The translations under genes and the position numbers were made by a program. Below, one piece after another: positions 5,538 through 13,405 of a stretch of DNA of 17,862 bases. Within the stretch, counting starts at the first letter, position 1; the number at the start of each line of letters is the position of its first letter. The stretch spans positions 1-17,862 of the forward strand of contig CAZBBX010000039.1 of NCBI GenBank assembly GCA_964490325.1, written 5' to 3'. The notes under the pieces are model-generated. The model made no database searches, was not told the DNA's origin, and was given only the letters and a program-made list of their open reading frames with translations. The stretch comes from DAOPJM01 sp964490325. GTDB taxonomy: Bacteria; Bacillota; Clostridia; Christensenellales; CAG-138.

Positions 5538-6893
5538 ATGAAAAAGATCATCGCATTGCTGCTCGTTGCGGCGCTGGTATTGTCCTTTATCGGCTGTGGT
5601 GAGAAGACGGACCCGCAGGCAGGCGACACGACGCCTACGGACGCAAAGGTGACGGATGCGCCGAGCACGGGAGATGTTGCTTCCGCAGAGCCTTCCGAGC
5701 CCGTTGAGATCGAGTTTTGGATCGGCCTGTCCGGTGCGTACGGCGAAGCCATCCAAGCGCGTGTAGACGCCTACAACGAGTCGCAGTCCAATGTGCATGT
5801 GACCGTTGTGTACCAAGGCTCCTACAACGACTGCGCCACCGCAACGCAGGCGGCCATCCTTGCAAACAACCAACCCAACCTTGTGCAGCTTGAGGTCTCC
5901 AGGGTCGCACCCTTTGCAGGGGACGGCGCACTGATGGATCTTAGCAAGTACATCGAAGCGGAAAGCTACGACATGAGCGACTTCTACGAGGGGCTGATGA
6001 GCTTCTCCTACGGCGAAGACGGCGGCGTGTACTCCATGCCCTTCAACCGTTCCACCTTCATCCTCTACTACAACGCCGACATGTTCGCCGAGAAGGGACT
6101 GACCGTCCCCACCACCTGGAGCGAGCTTAAGGAAGTCGGCAAGGCCGTCACGGATCCCGCCAACAAGACTTGGGGTCTGACCGCGCCCGAACAGGGCATC
6201 TATCTGGAGCTTTGGGTCATGCAGCTTGGCGGCGAGGTGCTCAATGCCGACCAGACCGACATCGGCTACAACAACGAGACAGGCCTTGAAGCTGCGCAGT
6301 ATCTGCGTGACGCCGTGGACGACGGCTGGTATCAGGCGGCCTCCGGTCAGGAGTTCGTTTCCAACGAGAACGTCCGCACCGCGTTCATCAACAAGAACGT
6401 TGCCATGCTCTACTCGTCCTCAGGCGACATCACGACCCTGCAAAACTCCTGCGACTTCACCGTTGGCACGGCCATCCTGCCCGCAGCGGACGGACATGAT
6501 CCCGCATCCACCACAGGCGGCGCGAACATCGCGGCTCTGAACGGTCACTCCGACGAGGAGAATGCGGCGACTTGGGACTTCATCAAGTACCTTCTGAGCA
6601 CCGAGTCCACGGGTGCGTTCGCACAGGCTACCGGCTATCTGCCCGTTCGCAAGAGCGTCATGGAGTCGGCCGAATGGCAGGCGTTCATCGCCGAGAACCC
6701 GAACTTCGCCACCCCCGCAAAGATGCTGGAGTACTGCGTAGGCCGTCCGTATAACTACAACTACACGACGTTCTACTATACCTACGAGAACAACGCGCTT
6801 GCCAAGATCGTCTCTACGGCGTCCGACCGTGCGGCGCTACAGGACATCCTAAGCGAGCTTTCCACCGCGGCAAAAGCCGTGTTTGCAAGCTAA
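5538..6893 (+). CDS. UgpB-like extracellular solute-binding lipoprotein
   Basis: A 451-residue precursor. A hydrophobic signal peptide ends in the lipobox FIGC (C20), followed by a low-complexity Asp/Thr/Pro/Ser linker and then a type-1 sugar-binding fold. Similarity to E. coli UgpB, from memory, is clear: EFWIGLSGAYGE, YQGSY, VQLEVS, PFNRSTFILYYNADMF, YSSSGD, TTGGANI and TGYLPV correspond to UgpB blocks that hold most ligand contacts. The UgpB arginine that contacts the phosphate near its C-terminus has no obvious counterpart in the Tyr/Asn-rich stretch YNYNYTTFYYTY. The gene follows the ATPase at once: GGAGG (5529-5533) overlaps the ATPase stop, spaced 4 bp from ATG 5538. The natural ligand may be a phosphodiester, polyol-phosphate or sugar. 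Confidence 0.9.
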   Translation: MKKIIALLLVAALVLSFIGCGEKTDPQAGDTTPTDAKVTDAPSTGDVASAEPSEPVEIEFWIGLSGAYGEAIQARVDAYNESQSNVHVTVVYQGSYNDCATATQAAILANNQPNLVQLEVSRVAPFAGDGALMDLSKYIEAESYDMSDFYEGLMSFSYGEDGGVYSMPFNRSTFILYYNADMFAEKGLTVPTTWSELKEVGKAVTDPANKTWGLTAPEQGIYLELWVMQLGGEVLNADQTDIGYNNETGLEAAQYLRDAVDDGWYQAASGQEFVSNENVRTAFINKNVAMLYSSSGDITTLQNSCDFTVGTAILPAADGHDPASTTGGANIAALNGHSDEENAATWDFIKYLLSTESTGAFAQATGYLPVRKSVMESAEWQAFIAENPNFATPAKMLEYCVGRPYNYNYTTFYYTYENNALAKIVSTASDRAALQDILSELSTAAKAVFAS

Positions 6894-6925
6894 GATCCCT
6901 CCTTCCCTAAGATCCCTGCCAAGGA

Positions 6926-6956
6926 CCGCGCCGACCGAGCCCTTCGATCGGCGCGG
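6926..6956 (+). other. GC-rich hairpin after the binding-protein gene
   Basis: CCGCGCCGA (6926-6934) pairs perfectly with TCGGCGCGG (6948-6956) across a 13-nt loop, about 33 bp after the stop codon. No T-run follows, so it is more likely an mRNA 3'-end stabiliser or partial attenuator than a full terminator. Such hairpins after binding-protein genes often allow higher expression of that gene relative to those downstream. Confidence 0.55.
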
Positions 6957-6994
6957 GATAAGGCGGAGGCAACAAACAAAACAGCAAGGAGTAT

Positions 6995-7024
6995 GGCATG
7001 CCGCACGAGCGCCGACGGCATGCC
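6995..7024 (+). other. Second hairpin before the SLC13-like gene
   Basis: GGCATGCCG (6995-7003) pairs with CGGCATGCC (7016-7024) over a 12-nt loop. Each arm contains the self-complementary GGCATGCC. It lies about 44 bp before the start of the transporter gene and could affect its expression. There is no poly-T tail. The 174-bp gap 6894-7067 holds only these two hairpins and no clear promoter. Confidence 0.45.
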
Positions 7025-7067
7025 GCTCTTATGAACGGAGATAGGCGAAAGGCCATGGAAAAGAGCT

Positions 7068-8456
7068 ATGACGAAGCTCCTCAGTAAAAATAACAGGTCG
7101 ACCCTGCTAAAATTTACGGCGGCGCTTGTACTGCCGCTCATCCTGCTCCTCCTGCCCTGCGGCGAGGTCTACACCCTTGCGATCAAGAAGTTTCTGGCGG
7201 TCACGCTGTGGGCGATCATGATGTTTGCAACGGAGGCCATGCACACCACGATCGTGTCGCTGCTATTGATGATCCTCTACGTCATTACGGGTGTAAGCAG
7301 CTTTGCGCAGGCGTTCTCGCCTTGGACGCAGGAGCTGCCTTGGATGATGATCGGCAGCTTTATCATCGTGTCGGTCATCCAGCGCACGACCATCCTTAAG
7401 CGCATCGCCTACTGGTGCGTCATCCGCGTGGGCGGAACGTATAAGGGACTCATCATGGGCATGGTGCTGCTGGGCATGATCACCTGCATGCTGATCCCCA
7501 GTACCAGCGCTGCCGTCATCGTGGCGGCCATCACCTTTGGCATCTGTGAAGCGCTGAATCTTGGCAAATCGACCGACGCGGCGGGGATCATGCTGGCGGG
7601 ACAGCTTGGTTTTATGGAGTCCTACCTGTTCGTGTATTCACCAACCTTCATTTCGGTCATCTTCAACACGATCGCCGAGATAGCGCCCTACGACATGAAC
7701 TATTGGACGTTCCTAAAGCACAACGCGATCTTCATTCCCTATGTGTTTTTGGTGGGCTTTTTGATGACCAAGATGATAAAGCCCAAGTGTCCCCGCTTCG
7801 ACAAGCAGATCTTCGTGGAGCGCCTACACGAGCTTGGCAAGATGAACGGGGACGAGAAGAAGACCTTGGCGGTGCTGCTTGCCCTGATTGCGTATCTCTT
7901 TACCTATCAGTGGCACGGTCTGCCGATGGTCTACGGCTTCCTTGTGGCGCCTGCGCTTTTGTACTGCCCGGGCATCAACGTGGGCAAGAGCGAGGATCTA
8001 CGAAATGTCAACTACGATGCGGTCATCTTCATTGCGGCCTGCCTGAGCATCGGCGTGGCGGCGACCGCGGTGGGCTTGGGCGACGTCATCGTCAATTTGA
8101 TGACGCCCCTTCTGAGCGGCGTCAGCCCCATCGTGTTCCTTGGCGTGGTGTGGCTGCTCGTGGTGGCGCTCAACTTCCTCATGACGCCTGTGGCGGAGAT
8201 GACGGCCTTGGGCGTCCCGCTGGCAAGGATCTGCCAAAGCATCGGCATCGAGCCTTTGGTCATGTGCTACACGGTGTTTCAGGGCGGCAGCCAGCTGATT
8301 TTGCCGTATGAGGTGACCATGTGGCTGGTGGCGTACGGCTTCGGCAACGTGTCCATCAAGGACTTCATCAAGATCTGCGGCATGAAGATGCTCGTCTGCG
8401 GTGCATACCTGATGACGGTCGGTATGCTGTACTGGAAACTGATCGGTTTGATCTGA
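7068..8456 (+). CDS. SLC13/DASS-like secondary anion transporter with atypical ion-binding motifs
   Basis: A 462-residue integral membrane protein with about 11-12 hydrophobic segments, the usual size of divalent anion:Na+ symporters. Family-like blocks include the early helix WAIMMFATEAMHTTIVSLLLM and the mirrored pair of hairpin regions. In characterised DASS proteins each half has an SNT signature that binds Na+ and the substrate carboxylate. Here the equivalent places read IPSTSAA (about 143-149) and MTPVAEMT (372-379), so both Asn residues are gone. Ligand and coupling ion are therefore uncertain. The ATG at 7068 has only a weak purine-rich site (GGAAAAGAG); no better in-frame start is visible. 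It sits where ABC permeases would normally be, between the binding protein and the hydrolases. Confidence 0.82.
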   Translation: MTKLLSKNNRSTLLKFTAALVLPLILLLLPCGEVYTLAIKKFLAVTLWAIMMFATEAMHTTIVSLLLMILYVITGVSSFAQAFSPWTQELPWMMIGSFIIVSVIQRTTILKRIAYWCVIRVGGTYKGLIMGMVLLGMITCMLIPSTSAAVIVAAITFGICEALNLGKSTDAAGIMLAGQLGFMESYLFVYSPTFISVIFNTIAEIAPYDMNYWTFLKHNAIFIPYVFLVGFLMTKMIKPKCPRFDKQIFVERLHELGKMNGDEKKTLAVLLALIAYLFTYQWHGLPMVYGFLVAPALLYCPGINVGKSEDLRNVNYDAVIFIAACLSIGVAATAVGLGDVIVNLMTPLLSGVSPIVFLGVVWLLVVALNFLMTPVAEMTALGVPLARICQSIGIEPLVMCYTVFQGGSQLILPYEVTMWLVAYGFGNVSIKDFIKICGMKMLVCGAYLMTVGMLYWKLIGLI

Positions 8457-8464
8457 CAAGAACT

Positions 8465-8493
8465 TTGCGCTTTTATCAAAACTGTGATACGAT
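8465..8493 (+). promoter_or_regulatory. Possible internal promoter before the HAD hydrolase
   Basis: TTGCGC (8465-8470) and TACGAT (8488-8493) are separated by 17 bp, just after the transporter stop. Matches are three and four of six, so this is a weak candidate that could give the hydrolase genes some independent expression. Confidence 0.3.
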
Positions 8494-8516
8494 ACCATGA
8501 TTAGGAGGAATGCACC

Positions 8517-9230
8517 ATGCCCTATGCCTTGATCGACTGGGACAACACCGTCAGAAAAGAAGCGACCCTGTTTGCTTGGATGGCCTTTCTGCATGACGAA
8601 AAGCACGTCATCGAGGACAAGTTCATCACAAACAGGCTGAAGATCTGCGAATGCTGCCGTCAGGGTTGGATCAGCCATGACACGCTCTGCGGTCTGTGTA
8701 CCCTCAACTACGTTGCAAGCGTAAAGGGTATGCGGGAGGAGGACTATTGGGTCTATGTCGAGGAGTACCTCAAGTGGGATAAGGCGCTGGACGTGGCGTT
8801 CAACCGCGTGCTGTTCGACTTCATCCGCAAGTACGACATGCCCATGATCATCGCCACAGGATCCCCCGCAAACCTTCTGCACGATTTTTGCGGTCAGATG
8901 AAGGTGGACAAGCTCTTTGCGTTCGAGGAGGTCATCGAAAACGGCGTGCTGACAGGCGAAGCCATCAACGATGCGGGAGGCGCCAAGCCCTTGGCGGCTG
9001 CCTACGCGTTGGAGCGCTTTCATGGCGAAAAGCCACTCTTGGCGGCGGGGGATTCCGATTCGGACATTCCCATGCTGGACTTGGCAGCGATCAAGATCGT
9101 TGTGGGCGATCATCCCGTCCTCTTGGAGCGCTATCCCGACTGCATCCATGTGCATTTGGACGATGAAGGCGCAAAGGAGCTGCGCTTGGCGCTTGAGAAA
9201 AAGGAGAAAGAGCTGCATTTACAGCCGTAA
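8517..9230 (+). CDS. HAD-superfamily phosphatase (subclass IB-like)
   Basis: A 237-residue cytoplasmic enzyme with all four HAD motifs: I, DWDNT (nucleophile D7, acid/base D9); II, ATGSP (T114); III, K157 in GGAKPLA; IV, GDSDSDIPML (178-187). A helical cap of about 80 residues between motifs I and II, containing several cysteines (C44, C46, C47, C58, C61), resembles C1-capped phosphoserine-phosphatase-like enzymes. It should remove phosphate from a small organic phosphate; the substrate is unknown. A strong AGGAGG (8503-8508) 8 bp before ATG 8517 fixes the start. It lies between the transporter and a phosphodiesterase-type enzyme, consistent with stepwise release of phosphate from an imported ester. 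Confidence 0.9.
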   Translation: MPYALIDWDNTVRKEATLFAWMAFLHDEKHVIEDKFITNRLKICECCRQGWISHDTLCGLCTLNYVASVKGMREEDYWVYVEEYLKWDKALDVAFNRVLFDFIRKYDMPMIIATGSPANLLHDFCGQMKVDKLFAFEEVIENGVLTGEAINDAGGAKPLAAAYALERFHGEKPLLAAGDSDSDIPMLDLAAIKIVVGDHPVLLERYPDCIHVHLDDEGAKELRLALEKKEKELHLQP

Positions 9231-9248
9231 GGGCAAAGGAGGCACAGT

Positions 9249-10544
9249 ATGAAGAAGAAACTTTTGGTCATCTCCATCGATTCGATGGTCAAGGAGGACA
9301 CGCCGCTTCTTAGGAGCCTGCCGAACTTTCAGCGCGTTTTGAACGACGCCTGCGTGGTGGAGGAGATGGAGTCCACCTATCCCACGCTGACGCATTCCAT
9401 CCATACGTCCATCATGACGGGCTGCTATCCGGAGCATCACCATATCATCAACAACGAGATCTTCCTTCCCGAAACGGGGCCGGGGGACTGGTTTGAACAT
9501 GCGTCGAGCGTGGGCGTGCCCACCCTGGCGGACGAAGCCAAGCGCGTGGGGCTTAAGAGCGCCTATGTCTATTGGCCGCTGACCTTGGGCGCCAAGCATC
9601 CTTGGGTGTTGCACCGTTCGGGCGTACACGGGGGTCTGCCGGGAGAGACCATGCAGGACACCGTCAGGCGCAAGTCCACGCCGGGGCTTTTAGACGAGGT
9701 ACTGCCCTATGTGGGCGACTGCTGGGAGCAGCCCGATCGCTACCATATCAACGATCTGTTCTGCTGCCGAGCGGTGGCGTACCTGATGCGCAGCTATCGA
9801 CCCGACGTCATCTACACGCACCTTACGCTCATCGACCGCACAAGGCATACCCGCGGCGTGTTCAGCGATCAGCTCAAGCCTGCCTACGAGTTTTTGGACG
9901 CGGGTCTGGGGATCATATTGGACGCTATGGACGAGCTGGGTCTGACGGAGGAGACGATCATCAACATCACCTCAGATCATGGTCATCGCGACATTGACCA
10001 CGTTACGTCCATCAACCGCTTCCTTGCGCAAAACGGCTTTGTCACCTACGATGCGTCGGGGGTGAAGATCGTTGACTACAAGGCGTACTGCCACACGGCG
10101 TCCCTGTCCGCGCAGATCTATGTCAAGGATCACGACCCCGTGGTACGCGATTCGGTGTACAAGCTCCTTAAGGAGAACCAAGCCTATCTGGGGATCGAGG
10201 AGATCCTGACGGTCAGGGAGTGCGAACAGCGCTTCCACACCAACGGCGGCTACGATTTTATGATCGAGTCCGACGGCAAGGCCTCCTTCTCTGCAAGGGC
10301 AAACTACACGGAGATCTTCACCAAGTGCGACATCAGCGACTACCGCACCAGTGTTGCAACGCACGGGCATATGCCGTTCAAGGGCGTGCAGCCGACCTTC
10401 TTTTTGCGCGACCCCTTCCGCAGCCGACCCATCACGCTGCCAAAGGGACGCATCATCGATCAGGCGCCTACGCTTGCCGCCATGCTGGGCTTTGACCTGC
10501 CCTGCGCCGACGGGAAGGCGATACGCGAGTTGGTCGAGATCTGA
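9249..10544 (+). CDS. Alkaline-phosphatase-superfamily phosphodiesterase/nucleotide pyrophosphatase-like enzyme
   Basis: A 431-residue cytoplasmic protein (no signal peptide) of the PF01663 type. The metal site can be traced: D11 in ISIDSM, nucleophile region YPTLTHSIHTSIMTGCYPE with T48 in the nucleophile position, D196 and H200 in LIDRTRHTRG, D243-H244 in SDHGH, and H372 in ATHGHMP. The family hydrolyses phosphodiesters, pyrophosphates or phosphonate-type substrates using two Zn2+. AAAGGAGG (9236-9243) precedes ATG 9249. The HAD phosphatase is 18 bp upstream and the YesL-like gene starts 2 bp downstream, so this is a tight operon. With the phosphatase it could cleave an imported diester and then the resulting monoester; this pathway is inferred. 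Confidence 0.88.
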   Translation: MKKKLLVISIDSMVKEDTPLLRSLPNFQRVLNDACVVEEMESTYPTLTHSIHTSIMTGCYPEHHHIINNEIFLPETGPGDWFEHASSVGVPTLADEAKRVGLKSAYVYWPLTLGAKHPWVLHRSGVHGGLPGETMQDTVRRKSTPGLLDEVLPYVGDCWEQPDRYHINDLFCCRAVAYLMRSYRPDVIYTHLTLIDRTRHTRGVFSDQLKPAYEFLDAGLGIILDAMDELGLTEETIINITSDHGHRDIDHVTSINRFLAQNGFVTYDASGVKIVDYKAYCHTASLSAQIYVKDHDPVVRDSVYKLLKENQAYLGIEEILTVRECEQRFHTNGGYDFMIESDGKASFSARANYTEIFTKCDISDYRTSVATHGHMPFKGVQPTFFLRDPFRSRPITLPKGRIIDQAPTLAAMLGFDLPCADGKAIRELVEI

Positions 10545-10546
10545 CG

Positions 10547-11227
10547 ATGGAAAAGCGCACGGGGTTTTTTGAACTGACGCCGAACAATCCCATCCTTCGC
10601 TTTTGCGGCTGGGTGGGCGACTTGGTGATCCTCAATCTCCTTTGGCTCGTCTGCAGCCTGCCTCTTGTGACGCTTGGAGCGGCGACCACCGCCGTCCAGT
10701 CCGTGATCCTAAAAAAACTGCGCAAAGAACCCGTGACGACCGTTCGCGGGTTCTTTGCCGCCTTCAAGCTGAACTTCAAGCAGGCAACGCTCCTTTTCAT
10801 CATCTATGCCGCCTTGGCGGCGGACGCATGGATCCTTTTAAGCCTGTACTGCGGCGGGACGCCCACGCTTGCGGCGCTCAGCCAAAATGTCTTTATCGCC
10901 TTTGCCTGCATCGCCTTCTTGGTGCTCTGGTCGTTCACCCTTTTGTACGCGTTTCCCCTGCTTGCCCTCCTCAAGCTCACACTCAAGGAGTGCTTCAAAA
11001 ACGCCCTGCTGCTGTCCTTCCGCCATGTGTTCAATACGCTGTTGATCCTTGTGACGGCGGTGGCGCTCGTGCTGCTCTTGGAGCAGATCTATGCACTGGC
11101 GGTGGTGGTCATCGGCGTGATCTTCTATGTGTGGACGGCGCTGGTGTATAAGACGCTGCTGCCGCTGCTTCCCAAGGAAGCCACGGAGCTGCAAATGCCC
11201 GACGAGGGCGAAACGACAAACGGATAG
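10547..11227 (+). CDS. YesL-like (DUF624) membrane protein
   Basis: A 226-residue protein starting 2 bp after the phosphodiesterase stop. The N-terminus has the DUF624 pattern: a short NPILRFCGWVGDLVILNLLWLVCSLP stretch (about 13-38), then TLGAATTAVQSVILKKLR and VRGFFAAFKLNFKQA. Five to six hydrophobic helices follow. YesL-type proteins of unknown role are common beside sugar and oligosaccharide ABC transporters in Firmicutes, which fits the binding protein upstream. Translation is probably coupled to the gene before it, as no strong Shine-Dalgarno sequence is visible. The C-terminus is short and acidic. Confidence 0.8.
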   Translation: MEKRTGFFELTPNNPILRFCGWVGDLVILNLLWLVCSLPLVTLGAATTAVQSVILKKLRKEPVTTVRGFFAAFKLNFKQATLLFIIYAALAADAWILLSLYCGGTPTLAALSQNVFIAFACIAFLVLWSFTLLYAFPLLALLKLTLKECFKNALLLSFRHVFNTLLILVTAVALVLLLEQIYALAVVVIGVIFYVWTALVYKTLLPLLPKEATELQMPDEGETTNG

Positions 11228-11260
11228 ATAGATCTAAGCAAAGGGAAGGGAGGAAGGACA

Positions 11261-12100
11261 ATGCTTTCCATCGGCGGACAGGCGCTGCATGACGGCGTCC
11301 TGCTGCTCACACCCACTTCTATCGCCGTGGCCGTCAGCGGCGCGGACGGCAAGCCCCTTGCAGATAAGCTCGAGCGCAAGCCTGTCGGCAAGAGCCTTCG
11401 CCGCCTGCTTGCGATCCCCCTGCTGCGGGGACTTGTCAACCTTTTCCTCTCCTTTTCCTGTACCCTTCGCGGCGTTTTGCTTGCGGCGCGACTTCGGCGC
11501 AAGGCAGGACTGCGCCCCTCGTTGGCTCCCCTGTGGGGCGTTCTTCTTCTTATCCTGTTCACAGCCGCGCTCTATGGCGCAGAAAGGCTTGCCGCACTGT
11601 GCTGTATGCGGCTTGCCCCTGCATTTGCGTACCCCGTCGATGTGCTGCTGACCTTTACCGTCCTTATAACAGGGCTGCTGCTTGTACGGCTGCTCCCGCC
11701 CATTCGCCGCCTTCTGCGCTTCCACGGTGCGGAGCACATGCTCATCCACACCTACGAGGCGGGGCTGCCGCTCACAATTGAGGCGGCACAGACGCAGAGC
11801 CGCTTTCATAAGCGCTGCGGCACCACGCTGACCATGGGAACGCTGCTTGTTCTGCTTGTCGTGTCGCTGCTCCTACCGCCAAACATGAATGAGACGCTCT
11901 CATCGCTCATCCTGCTTGGGGTGACGCTGCTTGCCCTCATGGGGATAGGCGAGGCGCAGCGCGCAAAAAAAGAGACCCTCCCCGTGCGGTTGGGTCTGTG
12001 GGCGCAGCGGTATACAACGCTGCAGCCGCAAAGGGAAGAGCTTTGCGGCGCACTTACGGCGCTTTTGACGGTCTTGGGCAGGGAAGAGACCTATAAATAG
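11261..12100 (+). CDS. YqhQ-like (DUF1385) membrane protein, divergent
   Basis: A 279-residue membrane protein with the DUF1385 landmarks: GGQALHDGV at 5-13 (GGQAVxEGVM in typical members), RFHGAEHMLIHTYEAG (153-168) and RFHKRCGTTL (181-190). The central His, Glu and Cys residues look like a metal or catalytic site next to hydrophobic helices at about 90-115, 125-148 and 190-215. The family's function is not established. The N-terminal region is less like the family, suggesting a divergent paralogue. AGGGAGGAAGG lies just before ATG 11261, 33 bp after the YesL-like gene. Its stop overlaps the convergent peptidase-like gene by 10 bp, leaving no room for a terminator. Confidence 0.78.
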   Translation: MLSIGGQALHDGVLLLTPTSIAVAVSGADGKPLADKLERKPVGKSLRRLLAIPLLRGLVNLFLSFSCTLRGVLLAARLRRKAGLRPSLAPLWGVLLLILFTAALYGAERLAALCCMRLAPAFAYPVDVLLTFTVLITGLLLVRLLPPIRRLLRFHGAEHMLIHTYEAGLPLTIEAAQTQSRFHKRCGTTLTMGTLLVLLVVSLLLPPNMNETLSSLILLGVTLLALMGIGEAQRAKKETLPVRLGLWAQRYTTLQPQREELCGALTALLTVLGREETYK

Positions 12101-13155
12101 TATGCCGTGACCTGCCCCACGCTTTCGCCGCAGTCGGCCAGCAGGGGACCCTTTATGCAGCGCGTCTCGCCCTTGGCGTCCTGTAGCATCAAAAAGTTGT
12201 TGCAGTAGAGCTGCGAAGCGCAAAGCTCCATGTTCATCGGATCATAGCCAACAATGGTGAAAGGCCCCACATAGCGCATCCTCGGTACGGAAAGGAAGGC
12301 GTCGATGCGGGCTTGCTTTTCTTTTATCGCGGTATGAAGAAGTTCACCAATGCAGGGATCGGGCGTGAAAGGTTCAAAGGGTACGGTGGGCAGCAGCTCC
12401 ATGAGGCGGTCAAAGTGGGGCTTGCTGCGCTCCTTGGCAAGCTCCGGTATAAGTCCCGCCATTTCGGCGGCGCAAAGCAGCAGTACGCCGCTGTCGTAGC
12501 AGCTGCGCCTTAGATCGGTCAGCAGAACGGAGGGGCTTGTCAGCCGTTCGGCACAGTCAAGGAGGGCGTTTGCATAGGCGGCGGGATCCAGCGCTTTAAG
12601 CGCCATCAGTCCAACAAATTCTGCCGTTCCCTCTATGGTTTCAAAGCGGTTTTCGCAGTCATACAGCTCCAAACCGATACGGCGCTTGCGAACGCGGCGC
12701 AGGGCGACGATCTCGCAAAGCAACGGGATCACCTCCTCGGATGAGGCGCTGCAGACGGCTTTTGCGGCAAGCTGTCCTTCCCGCAGGCGCAGCTGCACGC
12801 ATTCCGCATCCTTGGGATAGCTAAGCGCGATCAGATCGTTTGGAAAGCGCATGTCACCCTGCTCCTTTTGAAAGGCGTGAAACATTTCATGCACGATGGA
12901 GGCGGCAAGCCGTGCTCCAAGCTGCTGCCCGTCCTCACACTGCCAAATGGCAATGAACCTGCCGCCTGCCTCGATGGCGGTATTGCCTAAAAAGCGTTCG
13001 TCACGCGGGAAGGCTTGTCCGTCCAAAAGGACGGTATCGTTTGTGTACAGGGCAAAGGGAAAGCGATGAAACAGGGGCCAGAGGGCGGAGAAATCCAATT
13101 TTGTCAATAGAGCGTCGATCTGATGGTAACAGGCAAACAGCTCGCTGTTGTTCAT
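12091..13155 (-). CDS. Putative HExxH zinc metallopeptidase-like protein
   Basis: A 354-residue protein without a signal peptide. It contains IVHEMFHAFQKEQ (HExxH at 89-93) and, about 80 residues later, ETIEGTAEFVGL (172-183), whose E175 or E179 could be the third zinc ligand, as in gluzincins. I do not recognise a named family; the C-terminal 150 residues have no obvious motif. A cytosolic protease or a structural relative are both possible. The start ATG at 13155 follows GGAGG at 5 bp; a GTG two codons earlier is possible but overlaps that site. It has its own promoter and reads towards the YqhQ-like gene, overlapping it by 10 bp. Confidence 0.72.
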   Translation of the reverse strand: MNNSELFACYHQIDALLTKLDFSALWPLFHRFPFALYTNDTVLLDGQAFPRDERFLGNTAIEAGGRFIAIWQCEDGQQLGARLAASIVHEMFHAFQKEQGDMRFPNDLIALSYPKDAECVQLRLREGQLAAKAVCSASSEEVIPLLCEIVALRRVRKRRIGLELYDCENRFETIEGTAEFVGLMALKALDPAAYANALLDCAERLTSPSVLLTDLRRSCYDSGVLLLCAAEMAGLIPELAKERSKPHFDRLMELLPTVPFEPFTPDPCIGELLHTAIKEKQARIDAFLSVPRMRYVGPFTIVGYDPMNMELCASQLYCNNFLMLQDAKGETRCIKGPLLADCGESVGQVTAYYL

Positions 13156-13183
13156 GCACACCTCCGCAGCGGATATTTTGTAA

Positions 13184-13212
13184 AGTATATACTATACAAC
13201 GGGAAATTGCAA
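13184..13212 (-). promoter_or_regulatory. Promoter of the metallopeptidase-like gene
   Basis: On the minus strand, TTGCAA (plus 13207-13212) and TATACT (plus 13184-13189) are separated by exactly 17 bp, matching four and five of six consensus bases. The start codon is about 30 bp downstream of the -10 box, after GGAGG. Confidence 0.7.
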
Positions 13213-13264
13213 GCTTTCGCAGATACTTTGTCGAACCCGCGTCGATCTAAAGCGACAGAGACGA

Positions 13265-13297
13265 AATACCCCGCGCCCAAGAAGGACACGGGGTATT
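13265..13297 (-). terminator. Probable terminator of the dockerin-protein gene
   Basis: AATACCCCG and CGGGGTATT form a perfect 9-bp stem around a 15-nt loop, about 110 bp after the stop codon in the minus direction. The following sequence (TCGTCTCTGTCGCTTT) is T-rich but lacks an unbroken T-run, so termination strength is uncertain. A separate perfect palindrome CATACGCGTATG lies at 13301-13312. Confidence 0.45.
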
Positions 13298-13405
13298 GCG
13301 CATACGCGTATGGGCTGATCAACTGTTCCCGGCGTGTGATCCACAGACTGAGCGAATCACGGGAAAAGTTTTCCGCCTAACGCGAAGCCTTCAACAGAGG
13401 CAGCC

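Noticed and set aside
7055..7087. 10-codon ORF overlapping the start of the carrier gene
   Set aside because: No Shine-Dalgarno at proper distance (GGAG lies 14 bp away); likely chance.
7998..9218. 406-codon frame on the - strand opposite the carrier and HAD genes
   Set aside because: Spans two well-supported genes and the gap with their ribosome site; His/Asp-rich composition typical of antisense reading.
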